64,000 bases of DNA from Lysobacter enzymogenes (lineage in GTDB: Bacteria; Pseudomonadota; Gammaproteobacteria; Xanthomonadales; Xanthomonadaceae): positions 4,557,001-4,621,000 of the forward strand of contig NZ_CP067395.1 of NCBI RefSeq assembly GCF_017355525.1. Direction: 5' to 3'. The notes under the pieces were generated by a model. The model saw only the letters and a list, made by a program, of their open reading frames with translations, did not search any database and was not told the DNA's origin. The position numbers and the translations under genes are program-made. Shown here piece after piece: positions 8,519-17,815 of the stretch (within the stretch, counting starts at the first letter, position 1; the number at the start of each line of letters is the position of its first letter).

Positions 8519-9130
8519 TCACGGCACGATACGCAGCGCGGGGTCGGCGACCAGCGCGTTCGGGCTGAGGGTCTGCAGCGCGCAGGGCCCGAGCATGCTG
8601 CGGAACACGAAGCGGTTCGCCGTCGGCGCGGCGGGCGGCGCGCCGGCCTGGTCGGCGACGTCGATCACGCCGTTGATCGCGCTCGTACCGGTCGTGTTGG
8701 GGCAGTAGAAGCTCGGCGGACCGGAGAAACTGAGGCGGACACCGGAGATCGCGAGGCTCCACAGCGTCGGCGTCAGCGTCGGCGCGCCGGGGAACGGCGG
8801 ATTGGCGCCGGCGTAGGCCGCGGCTGCCGGCGTGGCCGGCCAGGGCAGCAGCGACGGCGCGAGCCCGCCGCAGAGGCTGCTGCCGGAGAACGAGGCGGCG
8901 GTGACCTGGGCGACGCCGGCGGAGACGGTCACGGTCCAGTCGGCGCCGCAGGCCCACTGCACGCCGAGGTAACCCAGGACGATGGGGCCGGTGAGGTGGG
9001 CGACGCCGTTGTTGGACCAGTTCGAGGTCGTCGCGTCCCAGACCTGGACGGAACTGGCGGCCGCCGGAGCGGCGGCGAGGGCGAGCACGAACGGAACGAG
9101 GGCGGACAGCGTGTGGCGATAGCGCGACAT
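8519..9130 (-). CDS. Exported hypothetical protein
   Basis: A 203-residue protein with a signal peptide at 1-25 (APAAAS|S). The mature part is rich in Ser, Thr, Ala and Gly, with four Cys (WACGAD, LCGGLA, FYCPN, GPCAL) that could pair, and alternating hydrophobic strands such as GPIVLGYLGVQWACGADW and VLTL-like segments, so a secreted beta-rich fold is likely. I know of no function. It is transcribed alone, divergent from the AI-2E-type permease. Confidence 0.65.
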   Translation of the reverse strand: MSRYRHTLSALVPFVLALAAAPAAASSVQVWDATTSNWSNNGVAHLTGPIVLGYLGVQWACGADWTVTVSAGVAQVTAASFSGSSLCGGLAPSLLPWPATPAAAAYAGANPPFPGAPTLTPTLWSLAISGVRLSFSGPPSFYCPNTTGTSAINGVIDVADQAGAPPAAPTANRFVFRSMLGPCALQTLSPNALVADPALRIVP

Positions 9131-9342
9131 GGTGCGGCTCCTGTGCGTTGGCGGGAGATCCTTCTTTGGGTACAGACGCAGGCCTGCGCCGATCCCGAAC
9201 CCCTTGGCCGGCGCGCGCCCGCCGCTGCGCGCGGCCGGCGTTCGGGCGGCCGCAGCGACCGGCCGCGCCGCCGGCGCGAAGGCGGAGGAAAAACCGCACG
9301 AGCGCCCACTACAATGCCGCGTCGAGTCCGAGGAACGTCGTA

Positions 9343-10407
9343 ATGGATCCCCACGTCGAACCTGCCGCGGCGCCCGCCCCCGGCCCCGCTTCCGCGCCCG
9401 TATCGCTGAAAGCGCCGCCGGCGCGCATCGCGGCCTGGCTGTTCGCCGCGGCGGCGCTGTTCCTGGTGCTCAAGTTCGGCCTGCTCAGCGCGCTGCTGTC
9501 GGGGCTGCTGGTGTTCCAGCTCGTGCACACGCTCGCGCGCCTGGTCGACCGGCGGGTCAAGGGGCAGTGGGCGCGGTTGATCGCGGTGGTGCTGATCGCC
9601 GCGCTGGTGGTCGGCGGCCTGACCCTGGCGACGCTCGGCCTGATCGCGTTCTTCCGCGCCGACACCGGCGGCGAACAGGCGCTGCTGGCGCGGCTGATGG
9701 ACATCATCGACGCCTCGCGCACCCAGGTGCCGGCCTGGGCGCGGCCGTATCTGCCGGAAGACCTGAGCGAGCTGGAGCACGCGCTGAGCGCGTGGCTGGA
9801 CGAGCATCGCGGCGACCTCAGCCTGGTCGGCGCGGAGGCGGTGCAGCTCGGCGCGCGGCTGGTGATCGGCATGGTGCTCGGCGCGATGATCGCGCTGCAG
9901 GAAGAACTGCAGCCGCTGAAGCTGGGGCCGCTGGGCTCGGAACTGCTGGCCCGCGCCGCGCGCCTGTCCGACGCGTTCCGCCGGGTGGTGTTCGCGCAGA
10001 TCAAGATCTCCGCGCTCAACACCGTGTTCACCGCGGTCTTCCTGCTGATCGTGCTGCCGTTGTTCGGCGTGCACCTGCCGATGGCCAAGACCCTGGTGGT
10101 GCTGACCTTCGTGGTCGGCCTGCTGCCGGTGGTCGGCAACCTGATCTCGAACACGCTGATCACCGTCGCCGGCCTGTCGGTGTCGATCTACGTCGCGGCC
10201 GCGGCGCTGCTGTACCTGGTGCTGATCCACAAGCTCGAATACTTCCTCAACGCGCGCATCGTCGGCGGCGAGATCCAGGCGCGCGCGTGGGAGCTGCTGC
10301 TGGCGATGCTGGCGATGGAAGCCTTGTTCGGCATGCCCGGGCTGGTGGCCGCGCCGATCTACTACGCCTACCTCAAGCGCGAGCTGGTGGAGCAGGGCTG
10401 GGTCTGA
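9343..10407 (+). CDS. AI-2E family transporter (PF01594-like permease)
   Basis: A 354-residue inner-membrane protein. I chose ATG 9343 (AGGA upstream) over longer in-frame starts because the family begins shortly before the first membrane span. Hydrophobic segments fall near residues 30-65, 80-105, 165-185, 225-285 and 305-335. The conserved C-terminal 'IHKLEYFLNARIVG' segment is a hallmark of the family. Despite the name, members differ widely in substrate, and none can be inferred. It converges on the XRE regulator gene. Confidence 0.88.
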   Translation: MDPHVEPAAAPAPGPASAPVSLKAPPARIAAWLFAAAALFLVLKFGLLSALLSGLLVFQLVHTLARLVDRRVKGQWARLIAVVLIAALVVGGLTLATLGLIAFFRADTGGEQALLARLMDIIDASRTQVPAWARPYLPEDLSELEHALSAWLDEHRGDLSLVGAEAVQLGARLVIGMVLGAMIALQEELQPLKLGPLGSELLARAARLSDAFRRVVFAQIKISALNTVFTAVFLLIVLPLFGVHLPMAKTLVVLTFVVGLLPVVGNLISNTLITVAGLSVSIYVAAAALLYLVLIHKLEYFLNARIVGGEIQARAWELLLAMLAMEALFGMPGLVAAPIYYAYLKRELVEQGWV

Positions 10408-10453
10408 GGCGTCGCGATCGGCCGGTCCGGCTCGCGCTCGTCGCGATCGCGGC

Positions 10454-11218
10454 TCAGCCGCGCGCGGGCGGCCGCCGCGGCGGCGCGCTCTCGCGCAGGC
10501 TGTCGACCAGCGAGAACACCCACGGCCGGCTGGCCACCAGCATGCCGACGCTGCGGCGCCGCTCCGGCGGCAGGTCGACATCGAGTTCGGCGGCTTCCTT
10601 GAACTCGGCCACCAGTTTTTCCAGCTTGCGCCGCAGCGTCGCGGCCGACGCCTCGCCGAGTTCGCGGATTTCCAAAGCGAGAAAATCCCCGCCGGCGTCG
10701 AACGCGTGGTGGATGAACTCGCGGCTGGCCATCTGGAAATAGCGCGCGCGCACCGGGCCGTCGTCGCGCCAGGAGAAATCGCGCGGCACGCGCAGGCGCA
10801 CGCGGTCGCCGGGCAGCAGTTCGATCAGGCGCAGGCGGTCGAGCTGCGCCAGCAGCCGCACCAGTTCGGTCTTGCGCAGGCCGTAGCCTTCGCCGATGGC
10901 GGCGGTGCGCCAGCCTTGGCAGAGCAGATGGAACACCGTCATCAGGCGCGGCTCGGCGGCCAGCGCGGTTTCCTGCAGCGGGCTCAGGTGGCGGCGCGAT
11001 TCGCGGGTGCCGCGGGCGTTGCGCGCGAGCTCGAAGAAGTCGATGTCGAGCGCGTCGCAGATCTGTTCCAGCCGCTCCAGGCTCATGCGGCCGTTGGACA
11101 GGGTGCGCTTGATCGTCGGTTCGGACACGCCCAGCGCTGCGGCCAGATCCGCGTAGCGCCAGCCGCGCTCCTTGAGGATGCGCTTGAGCGCGGCGAGCAG
11201 GCGTTCGCGTTCGATCAT
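10454..11218 (-). CDS. XRE-family (Cro/CI HTH) transcriptional regulator
   Basis: A 254-residue cytoplasmic regulator. Residues about 4-60 form a Cro/CI helix-turn-helix (YADLAAALGVSEPTIKRTLSNGR), followed by a long helical C-terminal part with ARYFQMASREFIHHAF and an effector region unlike common ligand domains. I placed the start at ATG 11216-11218 where the HTH begins; an upstream ATG at 11255-11257 is possible. It is divergent from the FAD oxidoreductase gene, and a perfect 7-bp inverted repeat in the shared intergenic region is a plausible operator, so it may control that operon. Confidence 0.82.
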   Translation of the reverse strand: MIERERLLAALKRILKERGWRYADLAAALGVSEPTIKRTLSNGRMSLERLEQICDALDIDFFELARNARGTRESRRHLSPLQETALAAEPRLMTVFHLLCQGWRTAAIGEGYGLRKTELVRLLAQLDRLRLIELLPGDRVRLRVPRDFSWRDDGPVRARYFQMASREFIHHAFDAGGDFLALEIRELGEASAATLRRKLEKLVAEFKEAAELDVDLPPERRRSVGMLVASRPWVFSLVDSLRESAPPRRPPARG

Positions 11219-11283
11219 GGCGGCGCGGGTTCCGGTCGGCGGGACACCGGGGATCATATTCCGATACCCGATCCGAACGAATA

Positions 11284-11301
11284 GCCGGTAGCGATACCGG
11301 C
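11284..11301. promoter_or_regulatory. Perfect inverted repeat, candidate operator
   Basis: GCCGGTA-GCGA-TACCGGC is a perfect 7-bp inverted repeat with a 4-bp spacer, 37 bp before the oxidoreductase start and 66 bp before the divergent XRE regulator start. The position fits an operator for the regulator. It could also form a small hairpin in the leader. Confidence 0.5.
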
Positions 11302-11337
11302 CGGTACGGTGCGGCCATCCCGCCCAGGCCCGCCGCC

Positions 11338-12744
11338 ATGCTCGCCACCGCCCAGTCCGCGCCCGTTCCGCTCGAATCGCTCAACGATGTCCACGCGCGG
11401 CTCAATCCGACCCGCGCGCGGGTGCTGCGGCCGGCCACGCTCGACGCCGCCTGCGCCGCGGTGCGCGCCTGCGCGGCGGCCGGGCAGCCGCTGATCGCGG
11501 CCGGCGCGCGGCACGCGATGGGCGGCCAGCAGTTCCTCGACCACGGTTGGGTGCTCGACACCGCCGGCTTGAACGGCGTGCTCGGCTTCGACGACGCGCG
11601 CGGCCTGCTGACGGTGGAAGCGGGCATCCGCTGGCCGGCGGTGCTGGCGTGGCTGGCGACGAGCGCGGACAACACCCGCGGCTGGACCATCCGCCAGAAG
11701 CAGACCGGCGCCGACGATTTCAGCCTCGGCGGCGCCGCGGCGTCGAACATCCACGGGCGCGGGCTGGCGTATGCGCCGTTCGTGGAGGACATCGAAGCGC
11801 TGACGCTGATCGACGCGCAGGGTTGCTTGATCGAAGCCAGCCGGCAGCAGCGTCCGGAACTGTTCGCGCTGGCGGTCGGCGGCTACGGCCTGTTCGGCGC
11901 GATCGCGAGCCTGACCTTGCGTTTGACTCCGCGGCAAACGCTGCGCCGCGAAGTCTCTCTGGCGCGCGTCGGCGACCTGCACGCGGAGTTTTCCCGCGCG
12001 ATCGGGCAGGGCTGCACCTACGGCGATTTCCAGTTCGCGATCGATCCGCGCAGCGACGATTTCCTCGACCTGGGCGTGTTGTCGTGCTACCGGCCCGCGC
12101 CGCAGGCCGCTGCGTTGGCGCCGCGCCATCTGCACGCCGACGACTTCGCCCGGCTGTTGTTGCTCGCCCATCACGACCCTTCGCGCGCTTTCACCGAATA
12201 CGCCGGTTTCTATCTGGCCACCGACGGCCAGCACTACGCCAGCGACGCGCAGCAGAGCGGGGTGTACCTGGACGGTTACCACGCCGCGGTCGATCGCTCG
12301 CTGGGGCATTGCGGTTCGGAAATGATCACCGAGCTGTATGTGCCGCGCGCCGCCTTGGCCGCGTTCATGGCGCGCGCCGCCGACAGCCTGCGCCGGCATC
12401 GCGCCCAGCCGATCTACGGCACCGTGCGCCTGATCGAGCGCGATCCGACCAGCGTGCTGGCCTGGGCGCGCGAGGACTGGGCCTGCATCATCTTCAACCT
12501 GCACGTGCGCCACGACCCGCAAGGCGTCGACGCGGCCGCGCAGGCGTTCCGCGCGCTGATCGACGACGCGCTTGGGTTCGGCGGCAGCTACTACCTCACC
12601 TACCATCGCTGGGCCACGCGCGCGCAGGTCGAGGCGGCGCATCCGCGCTTGCGCGAGTTCCTGCGCGCCAAGCGCGAGTACGATCCGCACGGGCGCTGGC
12701 AAAGCGATTGGTATCGCCATCACCTCGCCTTGTTGCAGGCCTGA
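11338..12744 (+). CDS. FAD-binding oxidoreductase (FAD-linked oxidase, PCMH type)
   Basis: A 468-residue flavoprotein. The N-terminal half is an FAD-binding type 4 domain: the GARHAMGGQQF loop at about residues 57-67 contacts the flavin pyrophosphate, and GGAAASNIHGRG is the second FAD contact. The C-terminal half (YYLTYHRWATRAQVEAAHPR...FLRAKREYDPHGRWQSDWYR) resembles the substrate cap of aldonolactone/alditol oxidase-like and related enzymes. No signal peptide is evident. The methyltransferase gene follows after 1 nt, so the two probably work in sequence. Substrate unknown. Confidence 0.85.
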   Translation: MLATAQSAPVPLESLNDVHARLNPTRARVLRPATLDAACAAVRACAAAGQPLIAAGARHAMGGQQFLDHGWVLDTAGLNGVLGFDDARGLLTVEAGIRWPAVLAWLATSADNTRGWTIRQKQTGADDFSLGGAAASNIHGRGLAYAPFVEDIEALTLIDAQGCLIEASRQQRPELFALAVGGYGLFGAIASLTLRLTPRQTLRREVSLARVGDLHAEFSRAIGQGCTYGDFQFAIDPRSDDFLDLGVLSCYRPAPQAAALAPRHLHADDFARLLLLAHHDPSRAFTEYAGFYLATDGQHYASDAQQSGVYLDGYHAAVDRSLGHCGSEMITELYVPRAALAAFMARAADSLRRHRAQPIYGTVRLIERDPTSVLAWAREDWACIIFNLHVRHDPQGVDAAAQAFRALIDDALGFGGSYYLTYHRWATRAQVEAAHPRLREFLRAKREYDPHGRWQSDWYRHHLALLQA

Positions 12745-12745
12745 G

Positions 12746-13636
12746 ATGCAGCGCATCTCCACGTCGATGCTGCTCGCCGCCGCTTGCGTGCGTCAGGCGC
12801 GGAACGATCGCGACCCCGATGCGCAGCAGGACGCGGCCTTGGCCCGCGCCTGCCTGCAAGGCTGCGGCGCGGCCGGCCGGCGCCTGCTGCGGGCGGTCGA
12901 TCACGCATTCGGCCGGCTGTTGTTGCGGATGGCGGAAACCTTGTACTTGCCGGGCATCGGCGCGCATTACGCTTGGCGCAAGCGGCATATCCGGCGTTGG
13001 GCGCTGCAAGCCTGTACGCAGCCCGGCGCCGGCCGCGCGCGGCAGGTGGTGATACTCGGCGCGGGCTTCGACGGCTTGTCGCTGCGCTTGCTGGCGCGGG
13101 CGCCGACGCTGCGCGCGTTCGAGATCGACCGCGCGCACGGCGTCGCGATCAAGCGCGCGGCGTTGGCGGAGATCGGCGCGGACGATCCGCGGCTGACCTT
13201 GGTCGCGGCCGATCTGGCGCGCGAACCCATCGAAGCGGTGCTGCGCGCGATGCCGGGGTTCGATGCCGGCATCGCGACGCTGGTGATCGCCGAAGGCGTG
13301 CTGATGTATCTCGCGCCGGCCGACCTGCGCGCGCTGATGCGCGGCCTGGCGCGGACGCTGCCGCAAGCGCAGCTGATCGCCACCGCGATGGCCTTGCGCG
13401 CCGACGCGACGCCGTGCTTCGCGCGCCAGCGGCCTTGGGTCGGCGGCTGGCTGCGCCGCGCCGGCGAGCCGTTCCGCTGGGGCGCGACGCGCGCAGGCCT
13501 GGACGCGTCGTTGCGCGAGGCCGGCATGGAACTGCGGTACGTCGCCGATCCGTACGCCCCCGACGATCCCGATCCCTCGCCGGGCGAATGGGTGTTCGCC
13601 GGTTCGCTGATGCCGACCGCGGACGGCGAACGCTAG
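12746..13636 (+). CDS. Class I SAM-dependent methyltransferase, LCMT/PPM type
   Basis: A 296-residue protein. The SAM-binding glycine loop LGAGFDG lies at 104-110, then FEIDRAHG, a later LVAADL and AEGVLMYL, all in the order of the leucine carboxyl methyltransferase (PF04072) family, whose bacterial members methylate carboxyl groups or natural products. ATG 12746 lies immediately after the oxidoreductase stop, so the two are coupled. The N-terminal about 90 residues are helical and shape substrate binding in relatives. Substrate cannot be inferred. Confidence 0.82.
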   Translation: MQRISTSMLLAAACVRQARNDRDPDAQQDAALARACLQGCGAAGRRLLRAVDHAFGRLLLRMAETLYLPGIGAHYAWRKRHIRRWALQACTQPGAGRARQVVILGAGFDGLSLRLLARAPTLRAFEIDRAHGVAIKRAALAEIGADDPRLTLVAADLAREPIEAVLRAMPGFDAGIATLVIAEGVLMYLAPADLRALMRGLARTLPQAQLIATAMALRADATPCFARQRPWVGGWLRRAGEPFRWGATRAGLDASLREAGMELRYVADPYAPDDPDPSPGEWVFAGSLMPTADGER

Positions 13637-13660
13637 CGAACACCGCGAACCCGTGCCGAC

Positions 13661-14503
13661 TTACTCGAGATAGCCCGGCGCCTTGGGCAACGCGTCGATA
13701 TCGCGGCGGTCGTGCTGGATCACCAGCCGCCCGCGGGTATTGCTGAGGAGCCGGCGTACCCGGTCCATCGCAGCCAGGGTCTCGCCGCGCGAGTAGTTGA
13801 ACGCCGGCATCCGCCCTTGCTCGAAATTCTCGCGGGTGTGGAACAGGTCGCCGGACAGGATCACCGTGCCGGCCTTCGGCAAACGCAGCATCAGCACCTG
13901 ATGGCCGGCGGTATGGCCGTTGGCGCGCAGGATCCGCACGCTGCCGTCGCCGAACACGTCGCGGTCGAGGTCGATCAGTTCGACCTTGGCCTGCTTGTAG
14001 GCGGACAGGTTGTCCACCGCCATGCGGCCCGGCGCGGGCTGGCTGTCCAGCGACTGCACTTCGCGCCGGCTCAGCAGCCAGGTCGCGCCGGCGAAATCGT
14101 TGGCGTTGCCGGTGTGGTCCCAGTGGAAGTGCGAGAAGGCGATGTACTCGACATCGCTTGCGCGCAGGCCGATGGCTTCGAGCTGCGATTGCAGGGTGCG
14201 GGCGACGACGGCGCGCGAACCGTTGGGAAACGAGGTGCCGCCCGGCGTCGCCGCGAAGCGGTCGCCGAGGCCGGCGTCCCACAGCAGGTCGCCCTTGGGG
14301 TGGCGGACCAGGAAGCACGGCGCGGACAGTTCGCCCGCTTGGCCGTCGTACTCGCCGGTGTCGGCGAACGCGCCGAGGTCGTCCAGGACGATGCGGCCGC
14401 AATCGAAGGCGTACAGGCGCAGCGAACCGACTTTGGAATCGGCGTGCGCGGGCACGGCGAGCAGCGCGAACAGGATCGGCAGTGCGAGGCGAAGCGCGAA
14501 CAT
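13661..14503 (-). CDS. Exported metallo-beta-lactamase-fold hydrolase (AHL-lactonase-like)
   Basis: A 280-residue protein with a signal peptide at 1-21 (PAHA|D). The metal motif SHFHWDH at 124-130, then NGHTAGHQ, SGDLFH and the C-terminal QHD give the full ligand set of the MBL fold in the order seen in N-acyl-homoserine lactonase-like enzymes. Start at ATG 14501-14503, where the signal peptide begins; an upstream ATG at 14524 would add seven polar residues. A periplasmic lactonase or esterase is the likely activity. Actual quorum-signal degradation is only a possibility. Confidence 0.85.
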   Translation of the reverse strand: MFALRLALPILFALLAVPAHADSKVGSLRLYAFDCGRIVLDDLGAFADTGEYDGQAGELSAPCFLVRHPKGDLLWDAGLGDRFAATPGGTSFPNGSRAVVARTLQSQLEAIGLRASDVEYIAFSHFHWDHTGNANDFAGATWLLSRREVQSLDSQPAPGRMAVDNLSAYKQAKVELIDLDRDVFGDGSVRILRANGHTAGHQVLMLRLPKAGTVILSGDLFHTRENFEQGRMPAFNYSRGETLAAMDRVRRLLSNTRGRLVIQHDRRDIDALPKAPGYLE

Positions 14504-14624
14504 GGCAGGACTCTCGGTCGGCACGGGGCGGGGACGCCATCCTCGGCCCGCCGCGGCGCGGCCGAAAGCGGCCCGAACGCCAATCGTCGATGGAATCGGG
14601 CCATGCGCGCGCCGCGCCGCAGCC

Positions 14625-15422
14625 TTACCTCGGCCGCACCGTCAGGCATTGCGACACCACGCCAATGGCGCCGGCGCGGCCGTGGATAACGCTGTGGGTG
14701 AGGCCGAGGCCGTTGCCGCCGAACGCCACCGTGGTGTCCAGGCCGATCCAGTCCGGATCGGGATCGCCGAACAGGTGCGCGCTGAGGTCGAGGTTCGGAA
14801 ACGCCGCATGGTCGGCGTGCACGCGCGGGGTCAGGCCGTTGGCGACGTCGACCAGCCCCATCATGCGCGCGACCGGGCTGACCGCTTCGGCTTCGATCAA
14901 GGCCACGTCGGTGCGCACCCAACTGGCGGCGCGCCCGGGTTCGCGCTGCGCGCGCCGCGCTTCGACGCTGCGCACGAACGCGCCGGGCCACAGCTCGGCC
15001 AGCGACCACGGCGGCAGCGCGTCCGGCCCGGCGATGCGCTCGAACGCCGCGCCGGCCAGCGCGGGCGCCGGGTATTCCTGCATCAGCCACGCGCGCACCA
15101 GCACTGCGGCGCGGCCGGCATGGCTCAGCGTCGCTTCGACCAGTTCGATGGTGCGGCCGGGGCGCAACACCGCGACCTCGATGTCGACCGCGGCGATCGG
15201 CAGGGTGCCGAGAATCTCGCACGACACCCGCGCCACGCGCAGATGGCCCTGGCCGCGGCGGTCGCGGTCGCTTTCGATCGCATGCACGAGCAAGCCCAGC
15301 GCCGGGGCGATGTGCTGTTCGGCCGGGTTCCAGCCGCCGCCGACGCGCGCGGTGGCTTCGAAGCGCGCGGCGTCCAGGCGTTTGAAGTAGGCGGTCGCGA
15401 GCGCGTCGTTCGGCGTCGGCAT
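14625..15422 (-). CDS. Acyl-CoA thioesterase (TesB-like double hotdog)
   Basis: A 265-residue cytoplasmic protein that should hydrolyse acyl-CoA thioesters. It has two hotdog halves: one around GWNPAEQHIAPALGLLVHAIE with RVSCEILGTLPIAAV, and one around ARMMGLVDVANGL with DLSAHLFGDPDPDWIGLDTTV and the closing GxGLTHSVIHGRAG. These follow the TesB/4HBT_3 layout. Start at ATG 15420-15422 (GAGGA about 10 nt upstream) in preference to ATG 15440. It lies 79 bp downstream of the MBL-fold gene on the same strand. Confidence 0.82.
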   Translation of the reverse strand: MPTPNDALATAYFKRLDAARFEATARVGGGWNPAEQHIAPALGLLVHAIESDRDRRGQGHLRVARVSCEILGTLPIAAVDIEVAVLRPGRTIELVEATLSHAGRAAVLVRAWLMQEYPAPALAGAAFERIAGPDALPPWSLAELWPGAFVRSVEARRAQREPGRAASWVRTDVALIEAEAVSPVARMMGLVDVANGLTPRVHADHAAFPNLDLSAHLFGDPDPDWIGLDTTVAFGGNGLGLTHSVIHGRAGAIGVVSQCLTVRPR

Positions 15423-15501
15423 GGTCGGGTCGTTCCTCATGAAAGGGTGTGGCTGCCGGGTCGGCGATGCGTCGCGCCGCCCCGCGTCGATGCAGCCGCG
15501 C

Positions 15502-16980
15502 TCACTCGGCCATATCGCCGTACTCGGTGTAGAGCGGACGCAGCACCCGCACGCCGCCGATGCGCTCGCCCGCGGCCGCCGCGCCGGCGCCGCGGTCGCG
15601 ACGCAGCAGCGCGCCTTCGCGCGGCGCGCCGTCGATGCGCACGATCTGGTCGACGTCCGGTGGGGTTTCGATGCGATGGGCGAGGAAACGCTCGCGGCCT
15701 TCGCCGAACGCGATCCACTCGGCCGAACGCGGTTGGCGGCCGGGTTCGAAGCGGCGGAAGTGGACGATGCGCGCGACCTTTACGTCCAGGTTCTCGGCGA
15801 TGCGCACGCCGCCGCGTTCGAAATGGCCGCGATACAGATCGGCGCGGAAGCGCGCGTCGGGGCGGATGGTCTGCGGCAGCACCCAGCGCTCGCTGGGAAC
15901 CAGGGTGTAGTACTCGTCCGGATGCGCGCGGGCGTCGTCGCGATAGCGGCGCAGCACGTCGTCCGGCAGCTGCGCGCGCAGGATCAGTTGGTAATCGTGC
16001 GGGCGGTGGAACATCGGCAGATGCGACAGGTACACCGCCTGCGTGCCAGCCACCAGCATGCCGTGGGTTCCGGGCGGATCGGCGAATTCGCCGGCCTGCG
16101 GCACGCGGGCGAAGGCGAAGTCGGCGAAGGTGGTGTCGCCGAGGAAATCGCCGAGGCGCGCGGTTTCGTCCGCCCAGTGCGCGATCGCCGCCGCGTCCAG
16201 CGGCAGCGCGTGTTCCTCGGGCTGCGATGCGCTGCCGAGCGGATACAGTCGGTAAGGTCGCGCGCTCATCTCGACATGCGCGCCGAGCGCGCGTTCGACC
16301 CGGTGCGCGCGCGCGAACGCGGCCAGCCGCTGCGCGCTGGCGCGATAGGCGGCGAGGTCGCGCACGGTCAGCAGGCCGGGATACAGCGCGTCGCCGCTGA
16401 ACACGCTCGCGCTGGCCGGGTCGTACACGGCGATGTGCGCCGCCTCGTGGCCCGGCAGCGGCAGCACGGTCAGGCGGCGGCCGCCAAGTTCGAACGCCGC
16501 TTCGCCCTGCGGCCATCGATCCAGGCCGAAGAACGCCGCGACCTCGGCCGCGCTGTGGCCGACGATGCGGGTATCGGGCCGATCGCGGAACTGCGCGTCG
16601 CCGTGGATGTGATCGCGATGGGCATGGGTGTGGGCCACGGTCAGCGCCAGCGGCGCCAGGCCGCGTTCGCGCTGCCACTGCGCCAGCAGCCGGTCGACCG
16701 TGGCGCGCAGCGGCAGGTCGGCGCCGCCGGCCGGTTCGGCGCCGGTGTCGAGCAGCAGCGCGCCGCGCTCGCCGGCGATCAGGTACAGGAACGGCGCCTC
16801 GAAGTTGCTGGCCTTGGATTGGCGCAGCACCCACAGGCCCGGCGCGGCGGCCTGCACTTGCAGCGCCGGTTCGCCGGGGGCGCCGTGGATCCAGCGCTGC
16901 GCCAGCGCGAATTCGGCGGCGCGCGCCGACGGCGCGATCGCGGCCGCGCACAGCAACAAGACGGAAAGCAGCAGGCGCAT
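15502..16980 (-). CDS. Exported MBL-fold protein with a distinct C-terminal domain
   Basis: A 492-residue protein. Residues 1-21 form a signal peptide (SARA|A). Residues about 45-250 are a metallo-beta-lactamase domain with HTHAHRDH at 117-124, LPGHEAAH and FSGDALYPG supplying the metal ligands. From about residue 290 a second domain begins with FARVPQAGEFADPPGTHGM and LSHLPMFHRPHDYQ, rich in His and aromatic residues, and runs to the C-terminus. That second module looks like one that also exists alone in secreted proteins of unknown function. The fusion suggests the two act on one substrate. Activity unknown. Confidence 0.75.
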   Translation of the reverse strand: MRLLLSVLLLCAAAIAPSARAAEFALAQRWIHGAPGEPALQVQAAAPGLWVLRQSKASNFEAPFLYLIAGERGALLLDTGAEPAGGADLPLRATVDRLLAQWQRERGLAPLALTVAHTHAHRDHIHGDAQFRDRPDTRIVGHSAAEVAAFFGLDRWPQGEAAFELGGRRLTVLPLPGHEAAHIAVYDPASASVFSGDALYPGLLTVRDLAAYRASAQRLAAFARAHRVERALGAHVEMSARPYRLYPLGSASQPEEHALPLDAAAIAHWADETARLGDFLGDTTFADFAFARVPQAGEFADPPGTHGMLVAGTQAVYLSHLPMFHRPHDYQLILRAQLPDDVLRRYRDDARAHPDEYYTLVPSERWVLPQTIRPDARFRADLYRGHFERGGVRIAENLDVKVARIVHFRRFEPGRQPRSAEWIAFGEGRERFLAHRIETPPDVDQIVRIDGAPREGALLRRDRGAGAAAAGERIGGVRVLRPLYTEYGDMAE

Positions 16981-17338
16981 CGGCGGGTCGCGGGTCGGAG
17001 AGGGACGGCGGATTATCGGGCAATGCCGGCGCGGCGCACCAATCGCCGCACGCGGTCCCGGCCGCGCAGCGCCGACGACGCGCGGCCGCGCGCACCGCGC
17101 AACGCGCGGGCTCGGCGACGTTCACGGCGCGGCGACACGGTCCGTGCGCCGCCGCGCCGGTTCCGGCGCCGTTCGGGTCGCCGCCGGCCGCGGGTTTGCC
17201 GTCTGCCAACGATTCAGCCTCGCCGGGTCTTTTTCGCGCCGCGCTAACGCCGCCCGCTCCAGCTTGTACGGGCACAGTTTCGGGCGCGCCGGCAGCGGGC
17301 GCCTCATCGGACTAGACGGTCCATCAAGGAGAAAAAAC
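16981..17338. other. Gap without a gene
   Basis: 358 bp between divergent genes. It must contain promoters for both, but apart from AAGGAG at 17327-17332 before the next start I see no convincing site. Confidence 0.4.
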
Positions 17339-17791
17339 ATGAGCATGCGCATTGCAGGCATCGCGGTTCTGGCATTCGCCCTGGCCGGCGGCGCCGCGCT
17401 ACAGCCGGCCCGCGCCGCCGGTGCGGAGACCAAGTGTCATATGACCTTCAACACCTCCGGCTGGGCCGTGATCTACAAGCACATCAACGGCAGCGGCACG
17501 GTCCGCTGCGACGACGGCACCAGCACCAAGGTGCGCATCCATATCCGCGGCGCCGGCCTGACCGCGGGCAAGTACAGCATCGAAAACGGCAAGGGCGAAT
17601 TCACCAAGCTGCAGAACATCGGCGAGATCTTCGGCACCTACGTCACCGCAGGCGCCAACGCGGGCGTGGTCAAGAGCGGCGAGGCCCTGGCGATGACCAA
17701 GGGCCAGGTGTCGCTGGCGGTCAGCGGCACCGGCCGCGGCTTCAACCTCGGCGTGGACGTGAGCGGGTTCGAGATCCTCAAGGCGAAGTAA
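17339..17791 (+). CDS. Small exported protein (signal peptide, beta-rich)
   Basis: A 150-residue protein with AAGGAG seven bases before ATG 17339. Residues 1-26 form a signal peptide (ARA|A). The mature part has two Cys (TKCHMTF, TVRCDDG) about 21 residues apart and a series of short strands with Gly turns (VRIHIRGAGLTAGKYSI, GQVSLAVSGTGRGFNLGVDVSG), so a periplasmic or secreted beta-sandwich or barrel is likely. I do not recognise a named family. A strong terminator follows, so it forms a single-gene unit. Confidence 0.72.
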   Translation: MSMRIAGIAVLAFALAGGAALQPARAAGAETKCHMTFNTSGWAVIYKHINGSGTVRCDDGTSTKVRIHIRGAGLTAGKYSIENGKGEFTKLQNIGEIFGTYVTAGANAGVVKSGEALAMTKGQVSLAVSGTGRGFNLGVDVSGFEILKAK

Positions 17792-17815
17792 GCCGGCGCG
17801 GATCGAAGCATGCGG

